This document shows positions 8,283-16,913 of a stretch of 64,000 bases of DNA, piece by piece. The notes under the pieces are model-generated. The model did no database searches, was not told where the DNA came from, and was given only the letters and a program-made list of their open reading frames with translations. Each line of letters opens with the position of its first letter. The first letter of the stretch is position 1. A program made the position numbers and the translations under genes. Source of the stretch: Bog-257 sp963805985 (lineage in GTDB: Bacteria > Acidobacteriota > Terriglobia > Terriglobales > Acidobacteriaceae); assembly GCA_963805985.1 (NCBI GenBank), contig CAWDWG010000013.1, positions 310,001 through 374,000 of the forward strand. The letters run 5' to 3'.

Positions 8283-8300
8283 TAACTAACCAGTTAGTTA
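8283..8300. promoter_or_regulatory. TetR operator 2 (same half-sites)
   Basis: TAACTAACCAGTTAGTTA has the same TAACTAAC/GTTAGTTA half-sites as operator 1, with one central asymmetry. The two centres are 32 bp apart, close to three DNA turns, so two dimers would bind on the same face. The divergent gene at 8425 starts about 125 bp away and could also be affected. Confidence 0.82.
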
Positions 8301-8424
8301 GTATAACGGTTGGGGCCTGGGCGGTCAAATCGTCCTGCGGGGCCGCTTGCGGCGGCGATCTTTCCTCGCTCCAGCAGGTGATCTTTATAAATTCCTTATA
8401 ACTTGACTGCTACAATTCGCCCCC

Positions 8425-8913
8425 ATGAAAGGACGACTAGCCCTATTCCTGCTTTTGCTTTTGGCGGTACCGGTAGGCACGCAGGCACAGAAAGCGAAGC
8501 CCAATCTCTCCGGCACCTGGATCTTCAGCGTGCAGAAGAGCAGCCTGCAAATGCCCCCGCCCACCAGCATGACGCTGCAGATCGCGCAAAACGACCCGCA
8601 GATTAACTTCTCCCGCCGCCAGGTCTACGGCGATCGTACTTTCCACTGGAAGCTCGAGGCCGTCACCGATGGGCAGAAGGAAATTGTCCAGAAGCTGCCG
8701 GAATACACCGCCAACGTACGCGTTTACTGGGAGGGCGACTCGCTGGTGCTCGACCAGAAGATCACCGCGCCCGATGGCACGCAGGCCAATGACATGGTCA
8801 CCTACAGCCTGGCCGACAACGGCAGCACGCTTGAAGCGGTAGAGCGCCAGACCGTCGTCGGCGGCAAAGGCAGCTCCACCAACAAGTGGGTCTACGAGAA
8901 GCGAAGCCCGTAG
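8425..8913 (+). CDS. Secreted LSGTW-type hypothetical protein
   Basis: 162 residues with a clear signal peptide (MKGRLALFLLLLLAVPVGTQ, cleavage after TQAQ). The mature part begins PNLSGTWIFS, a motif common in acidobacterial secreted lipocalin-like proteins. Predicted content is mostly beta strands (TFHWKLEAVTDGQ, SLVLDQKITAPDGT, WVYEKRSP). No catalytic motif is seen, so function is unknown. A TACAAT hexamer at 8411-8416, 8 bp before the ATG, with no good Shine-Dalgarno, hints at a leaderless or very short leader mRNA. It is divergent from tetR. Confidence 0.75.
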   Translation: MKGRLALFLLLLLAVPVGTQAQKAKPNLSGTWIFSVQKSSLQMPPPTSMTLQIAQNDPQINFSRRQVYGDRTFHWKLEAVTDGQKEIVQKLPEYTANVRVYWEGDSLVLDQKITAPDGTQANDMVTYSLADNGSTLEAVERQTVVGGKGSSTNKWVYEKRSP

Positions 8914-9019
8914 CGCATCGCGAAGCTTGCAGGAGCCGGCTTTTCTTTCGTTTCGCCAGGGGCGATTCTCAGCAAACTCACCTTCCCCTCCGCCGCATCT
9001 CACCAGACCGATGGCCCTT

Positions 9020-9049
9020 TTGCTCCGGGCCGTTTGGCATCATTACAAT
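9020..9049 (+). promoter_or_regulatory. Possible sigma-70 promoter for the YtxH-like gene
   Basis: TTGCTC (9020-9025), an 18-bp spacer and TACAAT (9044-9049) lie just upstream of a GGAGGA ribosome site and the ATG at 9071. The -35 match is partial. Confidence 0.35.
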
Positions 9050-9070
9050 CAATCATTCTGGGAGGATGGT

Positions 9071-9352
9071 ATGAAAAGTTTCTTTATCGGGCTGGGCATT
9101 GGCGTCGGCCTCGGGCTGTTGTTTGCACCGATGAGTGGCGAAGAGACACGCAACAATCTAGCCGATCGCGCTAACGATTTGGCGACCTCGGCGCGCGAGA
9201 CCTACGAAGAGAATCGCGATCGTGTCCAGCGCGGCGTCGAGACCATCCGCACTACGGCTGAGCGTGCCATGGGCCGCGCCCGCGCCACCGCCGAAGAGGC
9301 CGTCCGGGCGACAGGCACAGAGAGTGGCGCGCCCCGTCCTCAAGGCGTCTAA
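9071..9352 (+). CDS. YtxH-domain small membrane-anchored protein
   Basis: 93 residues. The start at 9071 is chosen because it is preceded by GGAGGATGGT and because the protein then begins MKSFFIGLGIGVGLGLLFAP, the Gly-rich hydrophobic start of the YtxH family, followed by MSGEETRNNLADRAN. The rest is a charged, Ala-rich helix (TYEENRDRVQRGVETIRTTA), probably coiled coil, ending in a short disordered tail. Such proteins are linked to general stress in other bacteria, but no specific role is known. A rho-independent terminator follows at 9374. Confidence 0.85.
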   Translation: MKSFFIGLGIGVGLGLLFAPMSGEETRNNLADRANDLATSARETYEENRDRVQRGVETIRTTAERAMGRARATAEEAVRATGTESGAPRPQGV

Positions 9353-9373
9353 CCGCGTTCCTCACAACCAATA

Positions 9374-9400
9374 AGGGCAGGCACCGGCCTGCCCTGTTTC
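9374..9400 (+). terminator. Rho-independent terminator after the YtxH-like gene
   Basis: Stem AGGGCAGGC / GCCTGCCCT (9374-9382 with 9387-9395), 4-base ACCG loop, then GTTTCTT. It lies 21 bp past the stop codon. Confidence 0.7.
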
Positions 9401-9469
9401 TTGCGCGCGTCCTCGCCGGCGCCTGACGATGTATTCTGTTCATTCGCGATCTTCGAAAGGGAATGAATC

Positions 9470-9733
9470 ATGCAGGTACTGGAGAACTGGAATCCTCAGG
9501 GCGTCACCGTGTACATGGACGACAAGCGCTTCATCAATTGCATCCTCACCGAGTGCAAGCTGGTTTATGGCGGAGGCGATGTCACCTGGGAGAACACCCA
9601 GTTCGTGAACTGCCAGCTGACCTTTGACGGGGCCGCGCAGCGCACCGTGGCCTATCTGCAAAACTTCGGCCTGATGCGCGCACCCGACAAGCAGGGCATG
9701 CCCACGATCCAGTCGAATTCCGGAGTGAATTAG
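9470..9733 (+). CDS. Conserved small hypothetical protein
   Basis: 87 residues. The ATG is preceded by GAAAGGGAATGAATC, a usable ribosome site. The sequence MQVLENWNPQGVTVYMDDKR leads into two similar strands, FINCILTECKLVYGG and FVNCQLTFDG, weakly like pentapeptide-repeat strands (A/N-C-x-L). There is no signal peptide or transmembrane segment. No function is recognised. It stands alone, convergent with the GloVer gene. Confidence 0.6.
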   Translation: MQVLENWNPQGVTVYMDDKRFINCILTECKLVYGGGDVTWENTQFVNCQLTFDGAAQRTVAYLQNFGLMRAPDKQGMPTIQSNSGVN

Positions 9734-9772
9734 AGCCTGATCGAAGAGAGGATCAAGAGCCCGCCCGTCAAT

Positions 9773-11083
9773 TCAATCCTTACGCGGAGCCCCCACGCCC
9801 GTGATCTCCCACACTACGCCGCAGTCCAGCTGGCAGTTTCCCCCCTTACCTCCGTACAAGGTTGTGCCGTAGAGATTGCCGTCTGCATCGAGTACCGGGG
9901 CGCCGTAAGGCATGTAGCCGTCGGTATAGCTGAAGTCGTGGAGATCGATCAGGGTGCAGGTTTCGCTGCAGTTGGTCAACTCGAATACGCCCACTCCGCC
10001 AGAAACAGTGCAGACCCCAAAAAAATTACCGGCGCGGTCCATGGTGACGCCACCGTAGGGTTGGCAGGATGTGAGAAAGGGGTAAAACACGGAGGGCATG
10101 AACCCTCCGCCCGAGGGCGCAAGTTTGAAAACTATGCCATCCAGGTAGACGGATGTTGAGTAAATCGTGGTGCCATACAGGTTGCCGGAGCCATCGATGA
10201 CCAGGGGACTGTAAGGGAAATACGCGCCGGCCAGGCCGGCACTCCCCAAGTCGAAGTTCACCAGAACATTCTCCGCCCAGCCTTGGGCTGAAGGCACCAG
10301 CTGGTAAGCCGTCCCGCAGCCGTAGTCGCATCCGCGTCCGGTTCCTCCGGCGCCCGTGGTTCCATACAGATTTCCGGAGCTATCGAAAACCATGCCCGCG
10401 TCCGGATACGCTCCGTCTTGATCTTTACCGAAGCTATGAAGGATGTTCTCCGTGTACTGGCCGCCGCCGGACGGGGTTAGTTCGAACGCAGTCCCGTTGT
10501 CATACGTACCTCCGTTCCCCGTCGTGCCGTAGATGTTTCCCGCTGCATCGAAGATCAAGTTCTCGACCCACGGGTTGATCCCATCCGGAACTCCGGTGAA
10601 GGTGTGCAGTACGGTCTCGTTCCAATAGCACGTTATCGACCGGCAAATCGTGGACGGTGGCCTCAGCACGAAGACGGTTCCGTTGTTTTCATAGCCGCCC
10701 TGTTGGGTCGTGCCATATAACGCGCCATCGGGGCCGAACACGACTCCGCCGATGGGGTAGGCGCCATCGCTCTTCCCGGTAAATTCGTACAACGGAGTAA
10801 AGACCCAAGCGGAATTCACCTGGCTTAGCTTGAAAACTGTGCCACTACCGGTGGTACCCCCAGACCCTGCCGTTCCGTACACGGCTCCTGAAGGTCCGAT
10901 AGTCACCTCGGCCTCGGGAAACGCCCCGTCCGGCCCGCCGGTGAAGTAGTGCAGTACGGTGAAGGTCTGCGCCTTGGCGTTGGTGACGATCGCAAGCATC
11001 GTCGCCAAAACGATCAGGGAGACGACCGTCCTGAGGCGCAAGCGAATGTCGAAAATCGAGGCTTGGTTTTGCTGCTGGAGCAC
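9773..11083 (-). CDS. Secreted GloVer-repeat protein (7 repeats)
   Basis: 436 residues starting at a GTG that follows GAGGAGG. The signal peptide has core LRTVVSLIVLATMLAIV and ends NAKAQ. The body contains seven repeats with the consensus DGA.P..GLIFD..GNLYGTT..GG, the tandem-repeat type called GloVer (choice-of-anchor family), probably a beta-propeller-like extracellular fold. Four or five Cys pairs (CRSITC, CDYGCG, CSETC, CQLDC) suggest disulphides. The C-terminus GVVWEITGVGAPRKD is short, with no obvious anchor. Three other GloVer loci lie in this window (44.9, 52.7 and 62.9 kb). Confidence 0.85.
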   Translation of the reverse strand: MLQQQNQASIFDIRLRLRTVVSLIVLATMLAIVTNAKAQTFTVLHYFTGGPDGAFPEAEVTIGPSGAVYGTAGSGGTTGSGTVFKLSQVNSAWVFTPLYEFTGKSDGAYPIGGVVFGPDGALYGTTQQGGYENNGTVFVLRPPSTICRSITCYWNETVLHTFTGVPDGINPWVENLIFDAAGNIYGTTGNGGTYDNGTAFELTPSGGGQYTENILHSFGKDQDGAYPDAGMVFDSSGNLYGTTGAGGTGRGCDYGCGTAYQLVPSAQGWAENVLVNFDLGSAGLAGAYFPYSPLVIDGSGNLYGTTIYSTSVYLDGIVFKLAPSGGGFMPSVFYPFLTSCQPYGGVTMDRAGNFFGVCTVSGGVGVFELTNCSETCTLIDLHDFSYTDGYMPYGAPVLDADGNLYGTTLYGGKGGNCQLDCGVVWEITGVGAPRKD

Positions 11084-11200
11084 GCGGCTACCTCCTCACG
11101 GCTGGTTCGCCGCAGAGAATAGCACGCATTGCAAGCCCTGCAACTTAATTTTGGATTACGGTGTAAGCGACAGAATGAAGCAGACTTAGCAGTGGTCAGA

Positions 11201-11428
11201 TCACGCGAGTTTTAGATCGATTTCGCGCTCTTCCGAGCGGAGAGCTGCATAAGACAGAGCTTGAGGAATGTCTTCTGCTTCCAGGTAGGGATACAGCTTG
11301 AGGATCTCGGCCGTGCTGTGCCCCTCTGCCAGCATGCCCACGATGGTTCCCACGGTAACCCGCATCCCCCGGATACAGGGCTTGCCACCCATCACTGCGG
11401 GATCGATGGTGATACGATCAATAGCCAT
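11201..11428 (-). CDS. DUF433 family protein (orphan antitoxin-like)
   Basis: 75 residues: MAIDRITIDPAVMGGKPCIR, then GMRVTVGTIVGMLAEGHSTAEILKLYPYL, the DUF433 helix-turn-helix core. In many genomes DUF433 is the first gene of a pair whose second gene encodes a DUF5615 PIN-like toxin. Here no such toxin follows within the about 120 bp before the next gene, so it is an orphan or solitary regulator. A ribosome-site-like GGGGACATCAAG precedes the ATG. Confidence 0.8.
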   Translation of the reverse strand: MAIDRITIDPAVMGGKPCIRGMRVTVGTIVGMLAEGHSTAEILKLYPYLEAEDIPQALSYAALRSEEREIDLKLA

Positions 11429-11517
11429 CTTGATGTCCCCTTATCTCTCCGACTGTATCAGCGACGCTGGGACGGCTCAAGATGTACTTCGATCCCTCTG
11501 TATTGCTGGCGAACCAC

Positions 11518-12201
11518 CTACTGGTTCACCGGAACCTTAATGATCTTCTTCTGGATAGCGTAAGTCACCAGCTGGGCCTTGTTATGGATGTCGAGCTTGC
11601 GCATCAGGTTGAACTTGTGCGCCTCGACCGTCTTGACGCTCAGCCCCAGCAGCACCGCGATTTCCTTCACGGAATTGCCTTCCGCCAGCAGCTTCAGAAT
11701 CTCGCGTTCTCTCGGCGTTAGGGTCGCCATGCGCGGACGCATTCGGGCATCGCGCACACGCGCGCGAAAATCCTCTACCAGCTTGCCCAGCACCTGCGAG
11801 CTCAGATATTTTCCGCCCTTGTACACGTCACGAACCGCGCTCACCAACTGCGGAGCCGGCGTATCCTTCAGCACATAGCCGGACGCTCCCACTTCCAGGC
11901 ACTGCACCAGATAATCCTCATCCTCATACATCGTCAGGAACAGGACTTTGGTCTCCGGCCGATTTTTCTTGATGTGCCGGGTCGCCTCAAACGACGACAG
12001 GCCGGGCATCCCGATGTCCATCAGCACCACGTCGGGACGCAGCTCTCGCGCTCTTTCCACGGCGTCGCCACCATCCGGCGACTCGCCTACCACTTCAAAA
12101 TCGCTCTCGCTTTCCAGCAGACGGCGTACTCCCTGCCGAAACAATGTGTGATCGTCCACTAACAGGCATCGAATTCTTGGCATCGTTACCCCAACTTTCA
12201 T
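11518..12201 (-). CDS. NarL/FixJ family response regulator
   Basis: 227 residues. The receiver domain has the acidic pair in CLLVDDHTLF, phospho-acceptor Asp in DVVLMDIGMPG and Lys in YVLKDTPAP. The LuxR-type HTH spans about 160-222: LTPREREILKLLAEGNSVKE and LGLSVKTVEAHKFNLMRKL. It follows the sensor kinase gene by 21 bp in the same orientation, so the two form a NarX/NarL-like pair. An internal start at 12183 (MPRIRCLLVDD) is also possible and matches the family start better. Confidence 0.95.
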   Translation of the reverse strand: MKVGVTMPRIRCLLVDDHTLFRQGVRRLLESESDFEVVGESPDGGDAVERARELRPDVVLMDIGMPGLSSFEATRHIKKNRPETKVLFLTMYEDEDYLVQCLEVGASGYVLKDTPAPQLVSAVRDVYKGGKYLSSQVLGKLVEDFRARVRDARMRPRMATLTPREREILKLLAEGNSVKEIAVLLGLSVKTVEAHKFNLMRKLDIHNKAQLVTYAIQKKIIKVPVNQ

Positions 12202-12222
12202 CGCTCTCTGCGGCGATGTTGT

Positions 12223-13869
12223 TCATGCGCCCCACGCTGCGGCGCCCGGCCGGCCAGAAGCTAATCCCTGATCCACCCTCATACCCTGATTCGGAACAGG
12301 TGCACTTACTTCGATGCGAGTTCCCTTACCTCGCGTTGAGGTCACCCGCATCTTTCCGCCAACATTCGCCATTCGTTCGCGCATCCCGGTGATGCCGAAG
12401 GTCTGCCGCGCCGCCTTGGACTTGGGGGAAATCTGGGAAATCCCCACCCCGTCGTCCTCTACCACCAATTTCACCAGCTCGCCCTCCTCTTTGAGATCGA
12501 TCGTCACCGTAGTGGCGCCGGCATGTTTGGCGACATTGTGCAGAGCCTCCTGAACAATCCGGTAGATGGCCGTCTCCAGCGCCGCCGGCAAACGTCCAAA
12601 GTCCGGCGAGACCGTGACTCGCGCTTTCACCCCGGAATTCTTGGCCAGGTCCTTGGCCTCTTTTCGCACCGCGGCGATCAGGCCGAGCTCCTGCAGCACC
12701 AGCGGCGAAAGGCGCCCGATAATCCGCCGTATCCCCTCGATGGTGCGGTCCACAACCTCCAGCGTTTCGCGAATCTTCAAGCGCGCATTCCGGCCAGTGA
12801 CGCTCGTCTCCAGCATCCCCAGATACAGGCGGATCACCATCAGCGCTTGCCCGGTTTCGTCGTGCAGCTCGCGGCTGATGCGCTTGCGCTCTTCTTCCTG
12901 CACCCGCAGCAGATGGCCAGATAATTCCGCGATCCGCGTCTCGCGCTCGCGCAACGCGTCGGTCATTCCCGCACGGTCGATCGCCAGTGCCGAGCGATCG
13001 GCAACCGCGCGCAGCAACTCGCGCTCCGTCGGCAGCCAGTCATAAGGCCGCGAGAAGCCGATCACCAGCACTCCAATCACAACGTCGTTCGATTTCAGCG
13101 GCACGCCCCACAGCGCTTTCGCTCTACCCTGCAGAAACGGCCCCAGGGTGTCGCTGAAAATGCGCAAATCCGGCAGGATCGCCGGCTCGCCGGTCAACGC
13201 AATCTTCCCGGCAAAACCTTCACCGATCGGCGTCTCCGAGCTCAAGCCATCCAGCGCGTCAGGAAATCCAACTTGCGCCTGCACTCGCAGCAGTTGCTGC
13301 TCGGCGTCTTTCAGCAGGATCAATCCCAGGTTCGCGTTGAAAGTATGGGTTGCGATCTCCAGCACCCGTTCCAGAAGCGCGTTCAAGTTTCCCGCCGAAA
13401 GCTCGGCGTCCAGCACCGACAGCAAGGTGTCGGCCTCGATCTTCTGCGCGTCTGCGTAAGCCGCCGACACCGCCACGTAGCTGGCCCAGGACAGCGTCTC
13501 CATCGCGGCCGTCACTTGTGGCAATTGGTCCGGCGGGAAGATGCGCTCCAAATACGAGTCAATGAGGCCCTGATAAATCTGCAGCGACCGCGCCACCGCT
13601 CGCGCGCTCACCTTCAGCTTTGCCAGGCGCTTGCCAAAGTGCTGCAGGCTCTCATAGAACGACACAAAATCCGCCTGCGAGAAAATAGAGAATCCCGTGC
13701 CGATGGTCAGCCGCTCCAGCGCGGCCATGGCCCGGCCGTCAAAGTCGAACTCGCCAAACATCTTCTGCCGCCAAGCCGCGGTAATCTCCGGGAATGACGG
13801 CTGCAGTCGGCGAGTGACCTCGATCACCAACTCCCGCGAACTTTCCTTAATGGGCAGAAAGGGGGACAC
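12223..13869 (-). CDS. GAF-domain sensor histidine kinase (HisKA_3, NarX-like)
   Basis: 548 residues without transmembrane segments, so cytosolic. The first about 150 residues form a helical domain that resembles RsbR-type or globin-like sensor folds; this is uncertain. A GAF domain covers about 170-305 (FNANLGLILLKDAEQQLLRVQ...WGVPLKSNDVVIGVLVIGFS). The HisKA_3 phospho-site is ISRELHDETGQALMVIRLYL with His at about 340. The ATPase domain has TAIYRIVQEALHNVAKHAGA (N box) and VVEDDGVGI (G1) with FGITGMRERMANVGG. It is cotranscribed with the NarL-type regulator. The sensed signal cannot be read from sequence. Confidence 0.93.
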   Translation of the reverse strand: MSPFLPIKESSRELVIEVTRRLQPSFPEITAAWRQKMFGEFDFDGRAMAALERLTIGTGFSIFSQADFVSFYESLQHFGKRLAKLKVSARAVARSLQIYQGLIDSYLERIFPPDQLPQVTAAMETLSWASYVAVSAAYADAQKIEADTLLSVLDAELSAGNLNALLERVLEIATHTFNANLGLILLKDAEQQLLRVQAQVGFPDALDGLSSETPIGEGFAGKIALTGEPAILPDLRIFSDTLGPFLQGRAKALWGVPLKSNDVVIGVLVIGFSRPYDWLPTERELLRAVADRSALAIDRAGMTDALRERETRIAELSGHLLRVQEEERKRISRELHDETGQALMVIRLYLGMLETSVTGRNARLKIRETLEVVDRTIEGIRRIIGRLSPLVLQELGLIAAVRKEAKDLAKNSGVKARVTVSPDFGRLPAALETAIYRIVQEALHNVAKHAGATTVTIDLKEEGELVKLVVEDDGVGISQISPKSKAARQTFGITGMRERMANVGGKMRVTSTRGKGTRIEVSAPVPNQGMRVDQGLASGRPGAAAWGA

Positions 13870-14270
13870 GGTGCTCCTGATAGTGTTGATGCAGTTGAGA
13901 TTAGACGAGGATGGCGTTACTACCCTATAAACCCGGGGACGGTGGCTGTTTTGTCCATCTTAACGGATTTCGCCCACTAGAACAGCAACTATTAGCTTGG
14001 GAATAAACATAATCCTGTCGCTGGAAGTACTGAAAACTCTGCCTTGAAAGTAGCGCCGCCATCTTGGCGGCTGGATCGCAGGCCTCTGGCCTGCGCCGAG
14101 ATGGTCAGGCGAGACGCCCGCCCGACAGCCGGCCAGAGGCCGGCGCTACACGAAAAACCGCGCTCCCACCGAGTTTTTCAGCAACCTGTTCAGTGGTGCG
14201 ATAACGACGTCGCGTTTCCCAGCCGGCGACACCAAGCCTGAACTTCATAGAATCATCTAAAATTCCTACG
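13870..14270. repeat. Intergenic region with GGCCTCTGGCC-type palindromes
   Basis: No gene is present. About 14060-14150 holds two nested palindromes, CGCAGGCCTCTGGCCTGCG and AGCCGGCCAGAGGCCGGC, separated by GACGCCCGCCCGACAG. A GAGTTTTTCAGCAACCTG motif near 14165 is the same word that flanks REP copies at 5860 and 16830. TAAAAT at 14258-14263 lies 7 bp before the moeB start. Confidence 0.5.
14258..14263 (+). promoter_or_regulatory. Possible -10 element (leaderless start) for the MoeB-rhodanese gene
   Basis: TAAAAT ends 7 bp before the ATG at 14271 and no Shine-Dalgarno is visible. Transcription would start at or next to the A of the ATG. No good -35 is seen, so this is tentative. Confidence 0.3.
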
Positions 14271-15437
14271 ATGCCCACTCACGCCGCCAATCCGGCCGCA
14301 ACCCTCAACCACGATGAGATCCTGCGCTACTCGCGTCACCTCATCCTGCCCGAGGTCGGCATGGAGGGCCAGCTCAAGCTCAAGCACGCCCGTGTCCTGT
14401 GTATCGGCGCCGGCGGTTTGGGATCGCCCGTCGCGCTTTACCTCGCGGCCGCCGGTGTAGGCACGCTCGGTATTGTCGATTTCGATATTGTTGATCTTAC
14501 AAATTTACAGCGCCAGGTCATTCACAGCACCAACGACGTCGGCCGCAGCAAACTCGACTCCGCTGCCGAAACCATCGCCGCCATCAATCCCAACATCGAC
14601 GTTCGCAAATTCGAGACGCGACTCACCAGCGCCAACGCCCTCGAGATCGTTCGCGACTTCGACCTCGTGGTCGATGGCACCGACAATTTCACCACCCGCT
14701 ACCTCGTCAACGACGCCTGCGTGCTCCTAGGCAAGCCGAACGTCTACGGCTCTATCTTCCGCTTCGAAGGACAGGCCAGCGTCTTCGCCACCAAAGACGG
14801 CCCGTGCTATCGCTGCCTGTATCCTGAGCCGCCGCCGCCGGGCGTCGTGCCCTCCTGCGCAGAGGGTGGTGTGCTGGGAATTCTGCCCGGACTGGTCGGC
14901 ATGATTCAGGCAACAGAGGCGATCAAGCTCATCCTCGGCTCCGGCGAATCGCTCGTCGGGCGGCTGTTGATGATCGACGCCCTCAGCATGCGCTTCCGCG
15001 AGCTGAAAGTTCGCAAGAATGCCGACTGCCCGGTCTGCGGCGATCATCCCACCGTGACCGAACTGATCGACTACGAGCAATTTTGCGGAGTGCGTGGTGC
15101 GGAAACGCCGTCAACTGCTACTATGCCGGACATGACACCTGAAGAACTCAAGCAGCGCCTCGATGCCGGCGACGACCTCTTCGTGCTCGACGTCCGCGAG
15201 CCCAACGAGTATCAGATCTGCAATCTCGGCGGACATCTCATTCCGCTCAACGAGCTGCCCAAGCGCGTCAGCGAGCTCGACCCCTCGCGCGAGATCGTCG
15301 TCCATTGCAAGATGGGCGGCCGCAGCGCCAAGGCTGTCGACTTCCTCAAGCAAGCCGGATTCACCCGCGTCCACAACCTCGCCGGCGGCATCAACGCCTG
15401 GGCCGAGCGCATCGATCCCACCGTGGCGAAGTATTAG
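14271..15437 (+). CDS. moeB: MoeB/ThiF-type adenylyltransferase fused to a rhodanese domain (MoeZ-like)
   Basis: 388 residues. The E1-like domain (about 15-250) starts RYSRHLILPEVGMEGQLKLK and has the nucleotide loop VLCIGAGGLGSPVALYL, the catalytic region DLTNLQRQVIH and DGTDNFTTRYLVND. Two zinc-binding CxxC pairs are CYRC and CPVC. A C-terminal rhodanese domain (about 290-388) has DVREPNEYQICNLGGHLIPL and active-site loop VVHCKMGGRSAKAV with Cys. Such fusions activate the C-terminus of MoaD/ThiS-type sulfur carriers and pass sulfur from the rhodanese Cys, for molybdopterin, thiamine or cysteine synthesis. No carrier gene is adjacent, so the pathway is not fixed. Confidence 0.93.
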   Translation: MPTHAANPAATLNHDEILRYSRHLILPEVGMEGQLKLKHARVLCIGAGGLGSPVALYLAAAGVGTLGIVDFDIVDLTNLQRQVIHSTNDVGRSKLDSAAETIAAINPNIDVRKFETRLTSANALEIVRDFDLVVDGTDNFTTRYLVNDACVLLGKPNVYGSIFRFEGQASVFATKDGPCYRCLYPEPPPPGVVPSCAEGGVLGILPGLVGMIQATEAIKLILGSGESLVGRLLMIDALSMRFRELKVRKNADCPVCGDHPTVTELIDYEQFCGVRGAETPSTATMPDMTPEELKQRLDAGDDLFVLDVREPNEYQICNLGGHLIPLNELPKRVSELDPSREIVVHCKMGGRSAKAVDFLKQAGFTRVHNLAGGINAWAERIDPTVAKY

Positions 15438-15843
15438 TTTTGGTGTAGCTAGTGCGGGTGTTGGGTAGTGCGATCGTGGATAGTGCGGAGCGGTAGTGCG
15501 AGCCTTCAGGCCCGCGTCTCAGCCTTTTGTCAGCCTAGTCTGAATCCGCTTTGAAAGGGCACCACCTCACAGTCTGCGTGAGAACTGTGTTGGAGCGCGG
15601 CGATGGAATTACGATTCGCGAAGGTCCAGTGCCGCAGGCACGGCATAACTTAGCCCAGCACGGAGCCGAAACGGGGTCCCCGATTCGCCCTTCTGTTGGG
15701 CGAATTGGGGTGGGGAGGCGGAGTGCTGGGTTGAGTGGGAAAAGAATCTGAGTCCCTTCAGGGACGGCACGGCTCTCACGCAGACACTTCAGTCGTGCCG
15801 AAAAATTATTTATTTTTTCCCGGAGCCGGCGCCACGAAGCGGT
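15438..15843. repeat. Intergenic repeats (degenerate family C plus REP half-site)
   Basis: No gene is present. Repeated words TAGTGCGAG/TAGTGCGGAG open the region. About 15628-15770 holds a divergent family C element: CAGTGCCGCAGGCACGGCAT, TAGCCCAGCAC, later GTGCTGGGTT and GTCCCTTCAGGGAC. The word CTCACGCAGACACT at about 15777 also occurs at about 5811 and 31470. A GACGGCACGG..TCAGTCGTGCC REP-like half follows, just before the response-regulator stop. Confidence 0.5.
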
Positions 15844-16203
15844 TCACACCAGCTGTTCAATCTTCTGAATCAGCACATCGGGCGGGTCGCCCTTGGTGAT
15901 AAACGCGTCGGCCAGCTCCAGGGACTCTGGGGGAAGTGAAAAGTAGGCTGACAGGAAGATGATCGGCACTTCCGGACGACGCCGGCGCATCTCGGCCGCG
16001 ACCTGTCCGCCGTCCAGTCCAGGCATATAGAAGTCAAGCACCACCAGGTCGATCTCGTTTTTGTCGAACAGATCAAGTCCCTGCAAACCGCTGCTGGCGG
16101 TCAGTACCTTAAAGCCGTGGCCCTCCAGCATGATCTTGCGCACGCGCAGGCCAACCTTCTCGTCATCGACACAAAGGACAGTTTTGGCACCGAGAGACGT
16201 CAT
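15844..16203 (-). CDS. Stand-alone receiver (CheY-like) response regulator
   Basis: About 119 residues from the chosen start MTSLGAKTVLCVDDEKVGLR. The receiver residues are all present: Asp pair in CVDDE, phospho-acceptor in DLVVLDFYMPGLDGG, Ser in IIFLSAY, Lys in AFITKGDPP. There is no output domain, so it acts by protein contact or phosphorelay. The frame stays open upstream to 16311, adding MGVRKSEQSRKMYAQAIKDS and more, but that stretch has no family match and looks like filler; the start at 16203 has GGTGAG nearby. No kinase is adjacent. Confidence 0.85.
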   Translation of the reverse strand: MTSLGAKTVLCVDDEKVGLRVRKIMLEGHGFKVLTASSGLQGLDLFDKNEIDLVVLDFYMPGLDGGQVAAEMRRRRPEVPIIFLSAYFSLPPESLELADAFITKGDPPDVLIQKIEQLV

Positions 16204-16311
16204 CCAGCTCACCGTTGCTTCCGCTTGCTGACTGCTCGTGAACTGCGAACTGCTGTCTTTTATCGCTTGCGCATACATTTTGCGGGATTGCTCTGACTTT
16301 CTAACACCCAC

Positions 16312-16913
16312 CTGGCTGCTTTATGTGTTTTACCGCAAAGCTGGTGGGCTGCCCATCCCGACAAAGTGGTAGATGCCCCACTATCCGGCACTCATCGTTT
16401 TAAATCATATACTTATGTCGATTCCCGCCGAATCCCGCCCGCCAGACGGCGTTCGGTTGGCCCATTTATAGCGATCTCCCAGCCGAATCGCTGTGCAGCT
16501 GTCACCAGAGCTGGTTGTGCTCGATGAGCACAGGGTCTAATTTCGACGACCGGCACGAGCGCCGACCAATGAGCCGGCACTCCGCCCCAGCGGCCTCCTG
16601 ATGCCGAAGTACAGGCTGCTGAAAAACTCGATGCGAGAGACCGATCGGGTAGTGCTGGCCTTCAGGCCAGCGTTCAAGCCGCTTATTTTCTGTTTGAGTC
16701 GGCTTCACAGGCTGCTGAAAATTCGTCCCGCGAGCGCCTTGTAACAGGGCACGACTTCAGTCGTACCAATAAGTCGGTTTTCTTAATCCGAGCCGGCTTT
16801 AGCCGGCGACACAAGCCCGGCGCATCGAACTTTTTCAGCGGCCTCTGAAGTGCGTCATCCTTTCGCGGTCGCGAGGCTGCGTGGTAAGTTCGAGAGGTAG
16901 TCGACGAGAACCG
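16312..16913. repeat. Intergenic REP cluster upstream of the gamma-carbonic anhydrase
   Basis: No gene is present. Features are two copies of AGGCTGCTGAAA (about 16611 and 16710), TTGTAACAGGGCACGACTTC with its inverted AGTCGTACC half (about 16739-16769), AGCCGGCTTTAGCCGGC (about 16791-16808) and a reverse GAACTTTTTCAGCGGCC (about 16828). These are the same modules that flank RAYT 1, so the family spreads at least 12 kb from its transposase. Confidence 0.6.

Noticed and set aside
7239..8285. 348-codon plus-strand frame over tetR
   Set aside because: Antisense to a full TetR gene; composition (His/Arg/Gly-rich) is typical of a shadow frame.
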